Origin: CAZFHZ01 sp964519015
GTDB taxonomy: Bacteria; Blakebacterota; Blakebacteria; Blakebacterales; CAYUVJ01
Direction of reading: 5' to 3'
Length of the DNA stretch: 25,165 nt
Assembly (NCBI GenBank): GCA_964519015.1
Contig: CAZFHZ010000042.1
Span: 1-25,165 of the forward strand
Positions 7,705 through 14,067 of this stretch are shown here, piece after piece. The stretch's first letter is position 1; every line of letters starts with the position of its first letter. Below the pieces are notes generated by a model. That model saw only the letters and a program-made list of their open reading frames with translations, ran no database searches and was not told the origin of the DNA. Made by a program: the position numbers and the translations under genes.

Positions 7705-8964
7705 TCAACTACCGGTCGGGGTGAAATCGTCGATGGCATCCTGCAGCAGCTTTTGAATGTACTTGGTGTTGTGCACCCCCAGACTGCCTTCGGATTCGGC
7801 CGCTTCGAGCACGAAGAGCGCCCGCTGGTACGATGTGGTGGCCTGGTCGTTCGGGCCGGCGGCGTCGAGTTCGGCACCGAGGGCGTCGATCAGCGCCTGG
7901 GTGGCCGTCTGGACTCCGTAGACATCGAAGTCCACCGCCGAGGGGTGGCAGCCCTGGCAGGCCACCAGTTGCGGCGTGAAGGTGTGCCCGGTCCCGGCCG
8001 GCTCGAGCTCGCTCACATAGGGCGTCTTGACGACGTGGCAGGCCACGCAGGCTTCTTCGGCCAGCAGCTGAGTGTGCGTCGAGTTCTCATAGGTCTCGCC
8101 TGAATACCCGTTCAACCCGCCCCCGAAGTCGAGCTCACCCTGGAAGACCTCCCAGGTGGCGTGATGGAGCGTGCTGCCCGGCTGGGTCCCCTCGGCGTTG
8201 TGGCACTTGGCGCAGAGGATGTCGTCCCCCAGGGGAAGCCGGAGCTGGCCGGGGTTGGAGTTGCTGTGGGCCGTGTGGCAGGCCTGGCAGGTGATCGGTT
8301 CAGGATCGTCGGGGACGAAGTCCTCCGTCCCGTCTTCCACGAAGGCTTCGAAGGACTGAGCCACGTGGCAGTAGGCGCAGGCGGGGTTGGTGGCCACCAT
8401 GCCCCCGGCGGCGGCCAACGAGCCGGCGTGGAGCGATTCCCCCCACTCACTGTAGTAGGGATGGTGGGTCCCCTCGTGGCAGGTCCCGCATAATTCGGCC
8501 GCCCAGAGCTCGGCATCGTCGGGGCCCTTCACATCGGTCACCGTCCCGGCCATGCTGTTGTGCTGGGAGGCGGGCCCGTGGCAGTCCTCACACTGCACGT
8601 CGGACAGGCGGGTGGTGTCGGCGCTGGCCGCCGCCCAGGCGTCGTCGGCTCCGTAGAGTCCGTCGGTGGCGTTCCACCCGGTGGTATGGCAGGGCCGGCA
8701 GTACGAGGCGGCGTGCCCGCTGTCGTTGAGCGTGTCCATCGCATGGGCGTGCGCGGTGTTCCGCCACCCGAAGGTGTTGTCGGAGTGGCAGGTCACGCAG
8801 CCCGGGAGTTGACGGGTGGCGTCGCCGTAGCCCAGGTAGGCGAGCCCGGCCGCGGTCCCGAGCGGACCGGTCGGCCCCTTGTCCTTCTCACACCCTCCGG
8901 CCAGCAGCAGGGGGGCCAGGACCAGGAGCAGGACCGCCGGGAGCCGGATCCTCTGGCTGTTCAT
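7705..8964 (-). CDS. Nine-haem c-type cytochrome lipoprotein
   Basis: 419 aa. A short signal peptide ends in LLLAGGC, so Cys25 is the likely lipidated residue. Nine CXXCH motifs follow: CVTCH, CRPCH, CEDCH, CGTCH, CAYCH, CQACH, CAKCH, CVACH, CQGCH. The C-terminal 80 residues carry no haem motif and are probably helical. As a lipid-anchored multihaem cytochrome next to an MtrA/MtrB pair, it holds the position occupied by the surface reductase (MtrC/OmcA) in Shewanella, but it is not recognisably MtrC. It could also be a periplasm-facing donor. ATG 8964 has GAGGAGG close upstream. It runs directly into the decahaem gene. Haem count and lipobox are read directly; the surface location is inferred. 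Confidence 0.88.
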   Translation of the reverse strand: MNSQRIRLPAVLLLVLAPLLLAGGCEKDKGPTGPLGTAAGLAYLGYGDATRQLPGCVTCHSDNTFGWRNTAHAHAMDTLNDSGHAASYCRPCHTTGWNATDGLYGADDAWAAASADTTRLSDVQCEDCHGPASQHNSMAGTVTDVKGPDDAELWAAELCGTCHEGTHHPYYSEWGESLHAGSLAAAGGMVATNPACAYCHVAQSFEAFVEDGTEDFVPDDPEPITCQACHTAHSNSNPGQLRLPLGDDILCAKCHNAEGTQPGSTLHHATWEVFQGELDFGGGLNGYSGETYENSTHTQLLAEEACVACHVVKTPYVSELEPAGTGHTFTPQLVACQGCHPSAVDFDVYGVQTATQALIDALGAELDAAGPNDQATTSYQRALFVLEAAESEGSLGVHNTKYIQKLLQDAIDDFTPTGS

Positions 8965-8987
8965 ACACCCTCCTCGCGTGTACAGAA

Positions 8988-9016
8988 CGGCCCGGGGCGA
9001 GCGTCGACCCGGGCCG
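8988..9016 (-). terminator. Hairpin between the tetrahaem and nine-haem genes
   Basis: CGGCCCGGG (8988-8996) and CCCGGGCCG (9008-9016) form a perfect 9-bp stem with an 11-nt loop, 12 bp after the tetrahaem gene's stop; on the transcript TTCTGT follows. It may act as a partial terminator, allowing more tetrahaem cytochrome than downstream products, or as a 3' stabiliser. Confidence 0.5.
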
Positions 9017-9028
9017 CGGTACGTCGGA

Positions 9029-9610
9029 TTACTTCTTGGTCGGGTCGGGATGCGCGATCTTGGCCTTCGCCTCCGCGTAGTTGAACGGCTTATAGGTCGG
9101 ACTCTCCGGGTTGTGGCAGTCGGTGCAGGTCTTCTCGGAGATCTCTATCAGGCCGTTCGCCTTGGACTGGGCCGTATCCCGCATGATCGTGATGGCCTTG
9201 TAGGCACTGCCGGGACCGTGGCACGACTCACAGCCCACGCCATCCTCGACCTTATAGGTCGGAGCCTTGCGGGCGGCCGGCAGGGCGGACGCCGTCACAT
9301 GGCACTTCAGGCAGGCGTCGGCTTTCTGCGGGTCGGCGATCCCCTTGGCCGAGGCGATCTCCTTGGACCTGGCCTCCCCCAGCACGGTGAAGGCCTTGGA
9401 GTGGGAACTCTCGCCCCACTTGCCGAACTGGTTCCCCTTGGCGGGTGACTGGTGGCACATCCGGCAGCCGCCGACCCCGACGTAGTTGTAGTCGGGTGCC
9501 GCCTCGGGCCGGCCGGCCCCCAGCAGAAGAACCAGGGGAAGCAGCAGCACGGCCACCGCGGCCGTCCGCACCATATGAGAGTGTTCGCTCCGGAATCCAG
9601 GCAGGTTCAT
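9029..9610 (-). CDS. Tetrahaem c-type cytochrome, cytochrome c554-like
   Basis: 193 aa. A signal peptide with a hydrophobic core is followed by four CXXCH motifs (CRMCH, CLKCH, CESCH, CTDCH). The surrounding text is typical of cytochrome c554-type electron carriers: YVGVGGCRMCH at the start of the mature protein, GVGCESCHGPGSAYK in the middle, CTDCHNPESPTYKPFNY near the end. It probably carries electrons in the periplasm to the larger cytochromes encoded downstream. ATG 9610 is preceded by GGAGGAG with 3 nt spacing; reading further upstream enters the Rrf2 gene in the wrong frame. It lies 34 bp after the Rrf2 regulator gene. Confidence 0.9.
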   Translation of the reverse strand: MNLPGFRSEHSHMVRTAAVAVLLLPLVLLLGAGRPEAAPDYNYVGVGGCRMCHQSPAKGNQFGKWGESSHSKAFTVLGEARSKEIASAKGIADPQKADACLKCHVTASALPAARKAPTYKVEDGVGCESCHGPGSAYKAITIMRDTAQSKANGLIEISEKTCTDCHNPESPTYKPFNYAEAKAKIAHPDPTKK

Positions 9611-9644
9611 GTTCTCCTCCGACGTGCTCCGTTGGCTGGTCTGA

Positions 9645-10088
9645 TCAGTCCTTGAACGCCCCGGCCAGATAGGCCTTCTTCGTGCTGACCGCCTCGGCGA
9701 GGTCGACCAGCGACGTGCGACGGAAATAGTCGAGTACCGCCGTGCGGACTCCCTTCCACATGTTGTGAAGAGGGCACGGTTTCTCATCCGAGCACTCCGC
9801 CAGTCCCACGGCGCAGTGATCGTAGTTCGACAGATCGTCGAGTGCTTCGACGATGTCGTAGAGCGTGATGTCTCCGGAAGGGCGGGCGAGCGCGAAGCCA
9901 CCCGTGGGTCCCTTGTAGGAGTCGAGCACACTGGCCTTGGCCAGCGTCTGCATGATCTTGGCCAGGAAGTGGGGGGGCAGGTCCTCCCGCTCGGCCACCT
10001 CCTTGATCGGCACGGCTGTGCCCTCGGGCTGCTGAGCCAGGTAGGTCAGTGCCCGGATCGCATATTCGCAGGAACTCGAGTAGATCAC
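9645..10088 (-). CDS. Rrf2/BadM family transcriptional regulator with probable Fe-S cluster
   Basis: 147 aa with an N-terminal winged helix-turn-helix (IKEVAEREDLPPHFLAKIMQ, then the wing KGPTGGFALAR). Cys92, Cys99 and Cys105 form a C-X6-C-X5-C pattern where IscR and NsrR bind their Fe-S clusters, so the protein probably senses iron-sulphur status, oxygen or nitric oxide. An extra Cys7 sits in SSSCEYA. GTG 10088 gives the family's usual N-terminus (MIYSSSCEYAIRALTYLA); GTG 10103 is an in-frame alternative. It is the first gene of the minus-strand set and is followed 34 bp later by the tetrahaem cytochrome, so it probably autoregulates and controls the electron-transfer genes. Paired repeats flanking its promoter are candidate operators. 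Confidence 0.9.
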   Translation of the reverse strand: MIYSSSCEYAIRALTYLAQQPEGTAVPIKEVAEREDLPPHFLAKIMQTLAKASVLDSYKGPTGGFALARPSGDITLYDIVEALDDLSNYDHCAVGLAECSDEKPCPLHNMWKGVRTAVLDYFRRTSLVDLAEAVSTKKAYLAGAFKD

Positions 10089-10128
10089 TGGTCGGATCAA
10101 CACCGCCTTGGGCGCCTGTTAGGGATTA

Positions 10129-10191
10129 TTTCGGACCCTCTGGTACGTGTATAATAGGTAGTCTGGACATGGGTCAAGCGCATTTTCGGAC
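10129..10191 (+). repeat. Paired TTTCGGAC direct repeats flanking the Rrf2 promoter
   Basis: TTTCGGAC occurs at 10129-10136 and 10184-10191, 55 bp apart in the same orientation, both in AT-richer surroundings and on either side of the putative promoter. They could be operator half-sites for the Rrf2 protein. The match is only 8 bp, so chance is possible. Confidence 0.35.
10151..10177 (-). promoter_or_regulatory. sigma70-type promoter for the Rrf2/cytochrome gene set
   Basis: On the minus strand, TTGACC (10177-10172) and TATTAT (10156-10151) each match 5 of 6 consensus bases, with a somewhat short 15-bp spacer. The start would fall about 55 nt before GTG 10088. On the plus strand the same bases contain TATAAT (10150-10155), but no matching -35 is seen there. 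Confidence 0.5.
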
Positions 10192-10247
10192 TGGTTGGTA
10201 TTTTTTTCAATCCGGCCACCTCAGCGACCACCTCCCGGGGCACCAGT

Positions 10248-10266
10248 CGGTACGGTCAGTGTACCG
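10248..10266. promoter_or_regulatory. Dyad upstream of the sigma54 promoter (candidate enhancer-binding site)
   Basis: CGGTAC (10248-10253) and GTACCG (10261-10266) form a perfect inverted repeat with a 7-bp centre. It lies about 145 bp upstream of the predicted sigma54 transcription start, the usual distance for activator-protein sites. A further GGTAC half-site follows at 10270. No sigma54 activator gene is in this window. Confidence 0.45.
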
Positions 10267-10382
10267 AATGGTACGTCGCGGTCCCTCTCCACCCCGCCCA
10301 GGCGACCGTCCGGACACTCCGGCCTGCGGATAATCCCCACTCGGACCGTCACTTGCAGGTTCCGACCAGCAACCGGGAGGGA

Positions 10383-10400
10383 TTGGCACACTCCTTGCGT
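10383..10400 (+). promoter_or_regulatory. sigma54 (RpoN) -24/-12 promoter
   Basis: TTGGCAC, five bases, then TTGCGT. The essential GG (10385-10386) and GC (10397-10398) have exactly the 10 bp between them that sigma54 holoenzyme needs, and YTGGCAC-N5-TTGC is complete. The start would be near 10410, about 34 nt before ATG 10444. It implies that the three-gene operon 10444-13808 is switched on by an ATP-dependent activator. Confidence 0.75.
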
Positions 10401-10443
10401 TCATGAGTGGCTGGGAACGACTTACCCGCGAAGGGAACGGGTC

Positions 10444-11529
10444 ATGAGAGACCGAACCAGCCTATCGAGCTCCCGGACCGGCGGACCTGCGCTCCTCCTC
10501 GCTGCCGCCTTGATTCTGGCGGCGCCCCCCATCGGCGGGGTCGGAGCGCAGACCGCCGGTCCGGAACAGATCGAGCAGTGGCTGCAGGAAGCCGCCCAGC
10601 TTTACCAACAGCTGCAGCCGGTGGCGCAGCAGCTCGGGGACCGCACCCTCCTGCAGCGGATGGAGACCCTCCACACCCAGTGGGTCGCCGCCCGCGGGCA
10701 CATGCAGGGACGGCGCTACCAGCAGGCCGGCCAGCTGGCCCGTCAGAACCTGGAGCAGATGCGGGCGCTCTTGACCACCGTGCGCCGCCTCGCCCAGCGC
10801 CTCCCGTTCTACAACCGGATGGCCGAGCGCAATCGCGAGTTGCTCCAGCTGCTGCGGCAGCGGATCGGACCCGAGGCGCCCCGGGAAGTCCAGCGCCAGC
10901 TCACCCTGACCGCCGATGCGCTCGAGCGGGCCCACAACGCCCGCCAGGAAGGCAACCTGGTGCAGGCCTTCCGGCTCATGGAGCAGTGCGACGCGATGCT
11001 CCGGCAGGTGCTCCAGCAGGCTGACCGGGCCGGTCTGGACGGTGATGCGGTCCGGGCCGAGATCGAGGAGACCGATCACCGGCTGGAGGAACTGGCCACC
11101 CGGGGGGACCTGACCCCGGCCGCCACCGAGGCCGTCGAGCGCGCCCGCCTTCTCCAGGCCGAGGCCCGCCAGCAGCTCCAGTCCGGGCAGTTCCGCCTCT
11201 CCCTGGGACGCACCCTTTCGGCCCGCACCGCGCTCCGGCTGGCCGAGCGTCTGAGCGGCGGCGCCCTCTCGGCCGAGGATGTGGCCACCGCCATCGAGCA
11301 TGCCCAGGAACTGCGGGAGATGCACGGCGAGCTGGCCGCCCACCCCAACTCCGAGGTCCGCGCCCTCTGGGAGCAGGCCGGCCGCCAGCTCGAACTGGCC
11401 CGGCGGCGCCTGGAGGAGGAACGCCTGCCGGCGGCCCTCGAGGCCGCCCAGAGTTCGGCCAAGCTGACCCTGAGTGCCGTCCGCAAGGCCGGCGGGATCC
11501 CCCCCTCCGCCACCGACGGGACCACCTGA
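10444..11529 (+). CDS. Secreted helical protein of unknown function
   Basis: 361 aa, not recognised. A signal peptide (LLLAAALILAAPPIGGVGAQ, to about residue 36) is followed by an almost wholly alpha-helical, Gln/Arg/Leu/Ala-rich chain with heptad-like stretches and several HxAR/QLAR-type helical hairpins. No catalytic motif is seen. It is probably a periplasmic or surface structural/adaptor protein. ATG 10444 is chosen because the signal peptide begins there and GAAGGGAA lies upstream; the frame is open further back but that would cross the sigma54 promoter. It is first in a three-gene operon, 6 bp before the beta-barrel gene. Confidence 0.8.
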   Translation: MRDRTSLSSSRTGGPALLLAAALILAAPPIGGVGAQTAGPEQIEQWLQEAAQLYQQLQPVAQQLGDRTLLQRMETLHTQWVAARGHMQGRRYQQAGQLARQNLEQMRALLTTVRRLAQRLPFYNRMAERNRELLQLLRQRIGPEAPREVQRQLTLTADALERAHNARQEGNLVQAFRLMEQCDAMLRQVLQQADRAGLDGDAVRAEIEETDHRLEELATRGDLTPAATEAVERARLLQAEARQQLQSGQFRLSLGRTLSARTALRLAERLSGGALSAEDVATAIEHAQELREMHGELAAHPNSEVRALWEQAGRQLELARRRLEEERLPAALEAAQSSAKLTLSAVRKAGGIPPSATDGTT

Positions 11530-11535
11530 AGCCCC

Positions 11536-12840
11536 ATGTTTCCGGCCTCCGGCATCCTGCTTCTGACCGGCTCCCTGGCGCTCTGTGCGCCCCAGGGGGA
11601 GACGACCGGCCCGGCCACGGCCGGACTCCCGTCCGCCCTGCGGCTGGAGGTGGGCCTGGGGTACGACCTCTTCACCCACTCCTACCGTGTGCTGAGCGCC
11701 GACACCTCGACCACCCTGAGCGAGGGGAGCAGCCTGCTCAACGTGGTCTGGAGCCCCTGGCGCGACCTCGGCCGCCAGCTCGAGCTGGGGGACCGCATCT
11801 ACGCCAGCCGGGAGTACCTGCACAACACCTTCTCCGGTTACTGGAGTTCGATCACCGGTGACGGACTGGCCTGGGCGGCGGATGCCCGCTGGGAACTCAA
11901 GCGGTTCAACGACGGCTCGCTCGCCTACGCCAACGACCACGACGCCCTCCAGGCCTCGCTGCGGGGGAGCTGGCGGTGGGACCGCCGCTGGGGGGTGCGG
12001 GGGAGCCTGCAGGCGGAGTCCTTCACCTACGACCGCCGGAGCGAGTTCTTCTACGACACCCGCAGCTGGAGCGCTGAGGGTGCCTTCGGTGGCGGGGGGT
12101 GGTTCGGTCCCTGGTGGGAACTGGCTGCCCGGGGGGGCGCCCAAGCCGCCCCCGACACCTCGGTGCTCGACCACCGCGACCGCCAGGCCCGGTTGCGGAC
12201 CGGCTGGGTGTTCGCCGACGCCGGCGAGGTGGCGGCTGAACTCACCTGGTCGCGGCGCGACTACCCCTCGGAGGGGCCCCGTCCCGACCGGGACGCCTTG
12301 GGCGTGGAACTCTACGGACGGCTGCGCCCCCTCGAGCATTGGGGAGGCTGGTTCGATCTCTCTCTCGACCACATCGCCTACGCCGAGCAAACCGTGGTCT
12401 ACAACGACGCCCGGGAACTGCGCCTGGCCGCCGGACCCGCCTGGCACCCGTCGGTGGCGACCGAGGTCCGGCTGGGTCTGGGGGTGGCCGACCGGACCTC
12501 CGAGGGTTACTCCGACACCAGTTACGTGGACCTCTTCGGTGTCACCCGGATCGTGGATGCCTGGATCCAGCCCTTCCTCTTCCTGGAGACCACCCTCTTC
12601 ACCAGTGGCGGTCTCTGGCTGCTGGCGACCGCCGAAGCGGGCCGGAGAGACTACTCCGGCAGCACGGAGTGGGACAGCGACTACTACTATCTCGACCTGG
12701 GGGGGAGTGCCGAGGTCCCGCTCCCGGGTGGCCTCGCCCTCCAGCTGATGGTCAGTTTCATGCCCCAGCAGCACCGGGAGCCCGAGGACAACCGAGTGAC
12801 CAACTACACGTCGGTCGACCTGGTCTGGAGGTTCCGATGA
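11536..12840 (+). CDS. Probable outer-membrane beta-barrel protein, unknown function
   Basis: 434 aa, not assigned to a family. After an N-terminal hydrophobic signal (SGILLLTGSLALCAP) the chain is built of repeated amphipathic strands rich in Trp, Tyr and Phe separated by short turns (LRLEVGLGYDLFT, AWAADARWELKRF, YYYLDLGGSAEVPLPG). It ends TSVDLVWRFR, an aromatic close resembling a barrel's last strand. This points to an outer-membrane porin-like protein. It starts 6 bp after the helical protein's stop and is followed 41 bp later by a lipoprotein gene, so the three probably form one envelope complex. Confidence 0.78.
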   Translation: MFPASGILLLTGSLALCAPQGETTGPATAGLPSALRLEVGLGYDLFTHSYRVLSADTSTTLSEGSSLLNVVWSPWRDLGRQLELGDRIYASREYLHNTFSGYWSSITGDGLAWAADARWELKRFNDGSLAYANDHDALQASLRGSWRWDRRWGVRGSLQAESFTYDRRSEFFYDTRSWSAEGAFGGGGWFGPWWELAARGGAQAAPDTSVLDHRDRQARLRTGWVFADAGEVAAELTWSRRDYPSEGPRPDRDALGVELYGRLRPLEHWGGWFDLSLDHIAYAEQTVVYNDARELRLAAGPAWHPSVATEVRLGLGVADRTSEGYSDTSYVDLFGVTRIVDAWIQPFLFLETTLFTSGGLWLLATAEAGRRDYSGSTEWDSDYYYLDLGGSAEVPLPGGLALQLMVSFMPQQHREPEDNRVTNYTSVDLVWRFR

Positions 12841-12881
12841 ACCCCCGGCCGGGTCGGCCGCAACACCCAAGGAGTACTGCG

Positions 12882-13808
12882 ATGCGAATCCCCATCCACC
12901 GCCTGCTGCTCGTGCCGGCGTTCGCCCTGGTCCTGCTGGCGGCCGGTTGCGAGAGCAACCCGACCGAGCTCAGCCAGGACCGGTCGGCCATCGAGAGCAT
13001 CATCGCCGAGGAGCTTGACTTCTTCACCGCCGACCTCTTCGGAGACGCCTCGAACGATGACCCCGACAACCCGCTGGCGCGGACCCTGGCCGACATCACA
13101 CCGGTGCGGTTCTTCCGCCAGGTGCTCACCACCGACCGCGACATCACCATCAGCGTCGATGAGACGGCCGACCCGATCCGGGCCGATGTGACCTGGACGG
13201 CGGTCTTCGACGGGGTCTTCCATGTTACCGACACCGAGGCCAACACCTGGGACAAGGACTTCAGTGACACGGCGGTGCGCTACGCCACCTTCGAGAAACG
13301 GGGCACGGCGACCGAGACGCACCGCGGCTGGCGCCTGACCGAGATCTCGGGGACCGAGGTGGTCTCCAGCCCGGTCAACGTGCAGATCCAGGAGGTGCAC
13401 ATAACCTCCAGCGGCGGCCTCGACGAGACCTTCGACAACGTCAACGACCTGATCGCCCGCGAGGACGTGCTGGCCATCACGGCCGGAGACACCATCATGG
13501 TCACGGTGACCACCGGGGACACCACCGACGTCATCATGATGCACTACCCCGCCTTCCTGCAGGCGCAGGGCTCGATGAACCAGCATCACGTGCGCCGGCG
13601 TTTCCGTAACAACGGCGACGGTACCTACTCCTGCGGTTTCGTGGCCCACCGTTATGCCTGGGTACGCGGTCAGTTGCGGGAGCAACTCGGCCCGCGGCAC
13701 TTCACCATCGACGTGCTCAGCCACGGCAGCATCTTCACCGACGATGAACCCTACGATGCCATGAGCTGGGCGATCGTCTACCGGGTGGCGCCGGTGAGCG
13801 GACAGTGA
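12882..13808 (+). CDS. Lipoprotein of unknown function
   Basis: 308 aa, no family recognised. The signal peptide ends in the lipobox LLAAGC with Cys23 as the lipidated residue, followed by Glu24. The mature part is acidic, with beta-rich segments (ITISVDETADPIRADVTWTAVF, DTIMVTVTTGDTTDVIM) and no haem or catalytic motif. ATG 12882 has a perfect AAGGAG seven bases upstream, so the frame that opens earlier, inside the barrel gene, is not used. It is the last gene of the sigma54-preceded operon; hairpins follow. Confidence 0.85.
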   Translation: MRIPIHRLLLVPAFALVLLAAGCESNPTELSQDRSAIESIIAEELDFFTADLFGDASNDDPDNPLARTLADITPVRFFRQVLTTDRDITISVDETADPIRADVTWTAVFDGVFHVTDTEANTWDKDFSDTAVRYATFEKRGTATETHRGWRLTEISGTEVVSSPVNVQIQEVHITSSGGLDETFDNVNDLIAREDVLAITAGDTIMVTVTTGDTTDVIMMHYPAFLQAQGSMNQHHVRRRFRNNGDGTYSCGFVAHRYAWVRGQLREQLGPRHFTIDVLSHGSIFTDDEPYDAMSWAIVYRVAPVSGQ

Positions 13809-13814
13809 CCGCCG

Positions 13815-13838
13815 CGGGAGGCTGACCCCTCCCGTTCT
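13815..13838 (+). terminator. Probable terminator of the sigma54 operon
   Basis: CGGGAGG (13815-13821) and CCTCCCG (13828-13834) form a 7-bp GC stem with a 6-nt loop, followed by TTCT, 6 bp after the lipoprotein stop. Confidence 0.6.
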
Positions 13839-13855
13839 ACATCACCGGTGACGAC

Positions 13856-13884
13856 GGGGTCCCGGAGGATGGGGCCGGGACCCC
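13856..13884. terminator. Second hairpin after the sigma54 operon
   Basis: GGGGTCCCG (13856-13864) and CGGGACCCC (13876-13884) form a perfect 9-bp stem with an 11-nt loop. It lacks a T-tract; it is probably a back-up terminator or a 3'-end stabiliser. Confidence 0.45.
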
Positions 13885-13971
13885 GCCGCTTCACCCTGAC
13901 CCTCGTTCCCGCCGTCGGCCCCCCCCACCCGCCTCCGATAGCATCCCGGGCTCCCAGCGTATATGCTCAGG

Positions 13972-13995
13972 GATGTCCCGGTGCGCCGGGACGTC
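13972..13995 (+). promoter_or_regulatory. Hairpin in the region before the UPF0182 gene
   Basis: A 10-bp stem with one G-T pair (13972-13981 with 13986-13995) closed by a TGCG tetraloop, which in RNA is a UNCG-type loop. It lies about 73 nt before ATG 14068 and could be a leader structure. No convincing promoter was found beside it. Confidence 0.35.
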
Positions 13996-14067
13996 GAATC
14001 CGGAGAACCCCGCGTCCGCCGACAGGCTGTGCGGACGCCCAGACCCGATCCCCGATGGGAGCCGCTG

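Noticed and set aside
6782..7756. A long plus-strand open frame opposite the decahaem cytochrome
   Set aside because: The minus strand carries ten haem motifs; the plus-strand product has no domain and is His/Val/Gly-rich shadow text.
10150..10155. Plus-strand TATAAT as a promoter for the 10444 operon
   Set aside because: No usable -35 box lies 16-18 bp upstream, and the sigma54 promoter at 10383-10400 is much better placed.
10462..12870. An 802-codon open frame on the minus strand
   Set aside because: It lies antisense to two genes with clear signal peptides and ribosome binding sites; its composition is the Gly/Gln/Pro/Val-rich pattern of antisense frames in GC-rich DNA.
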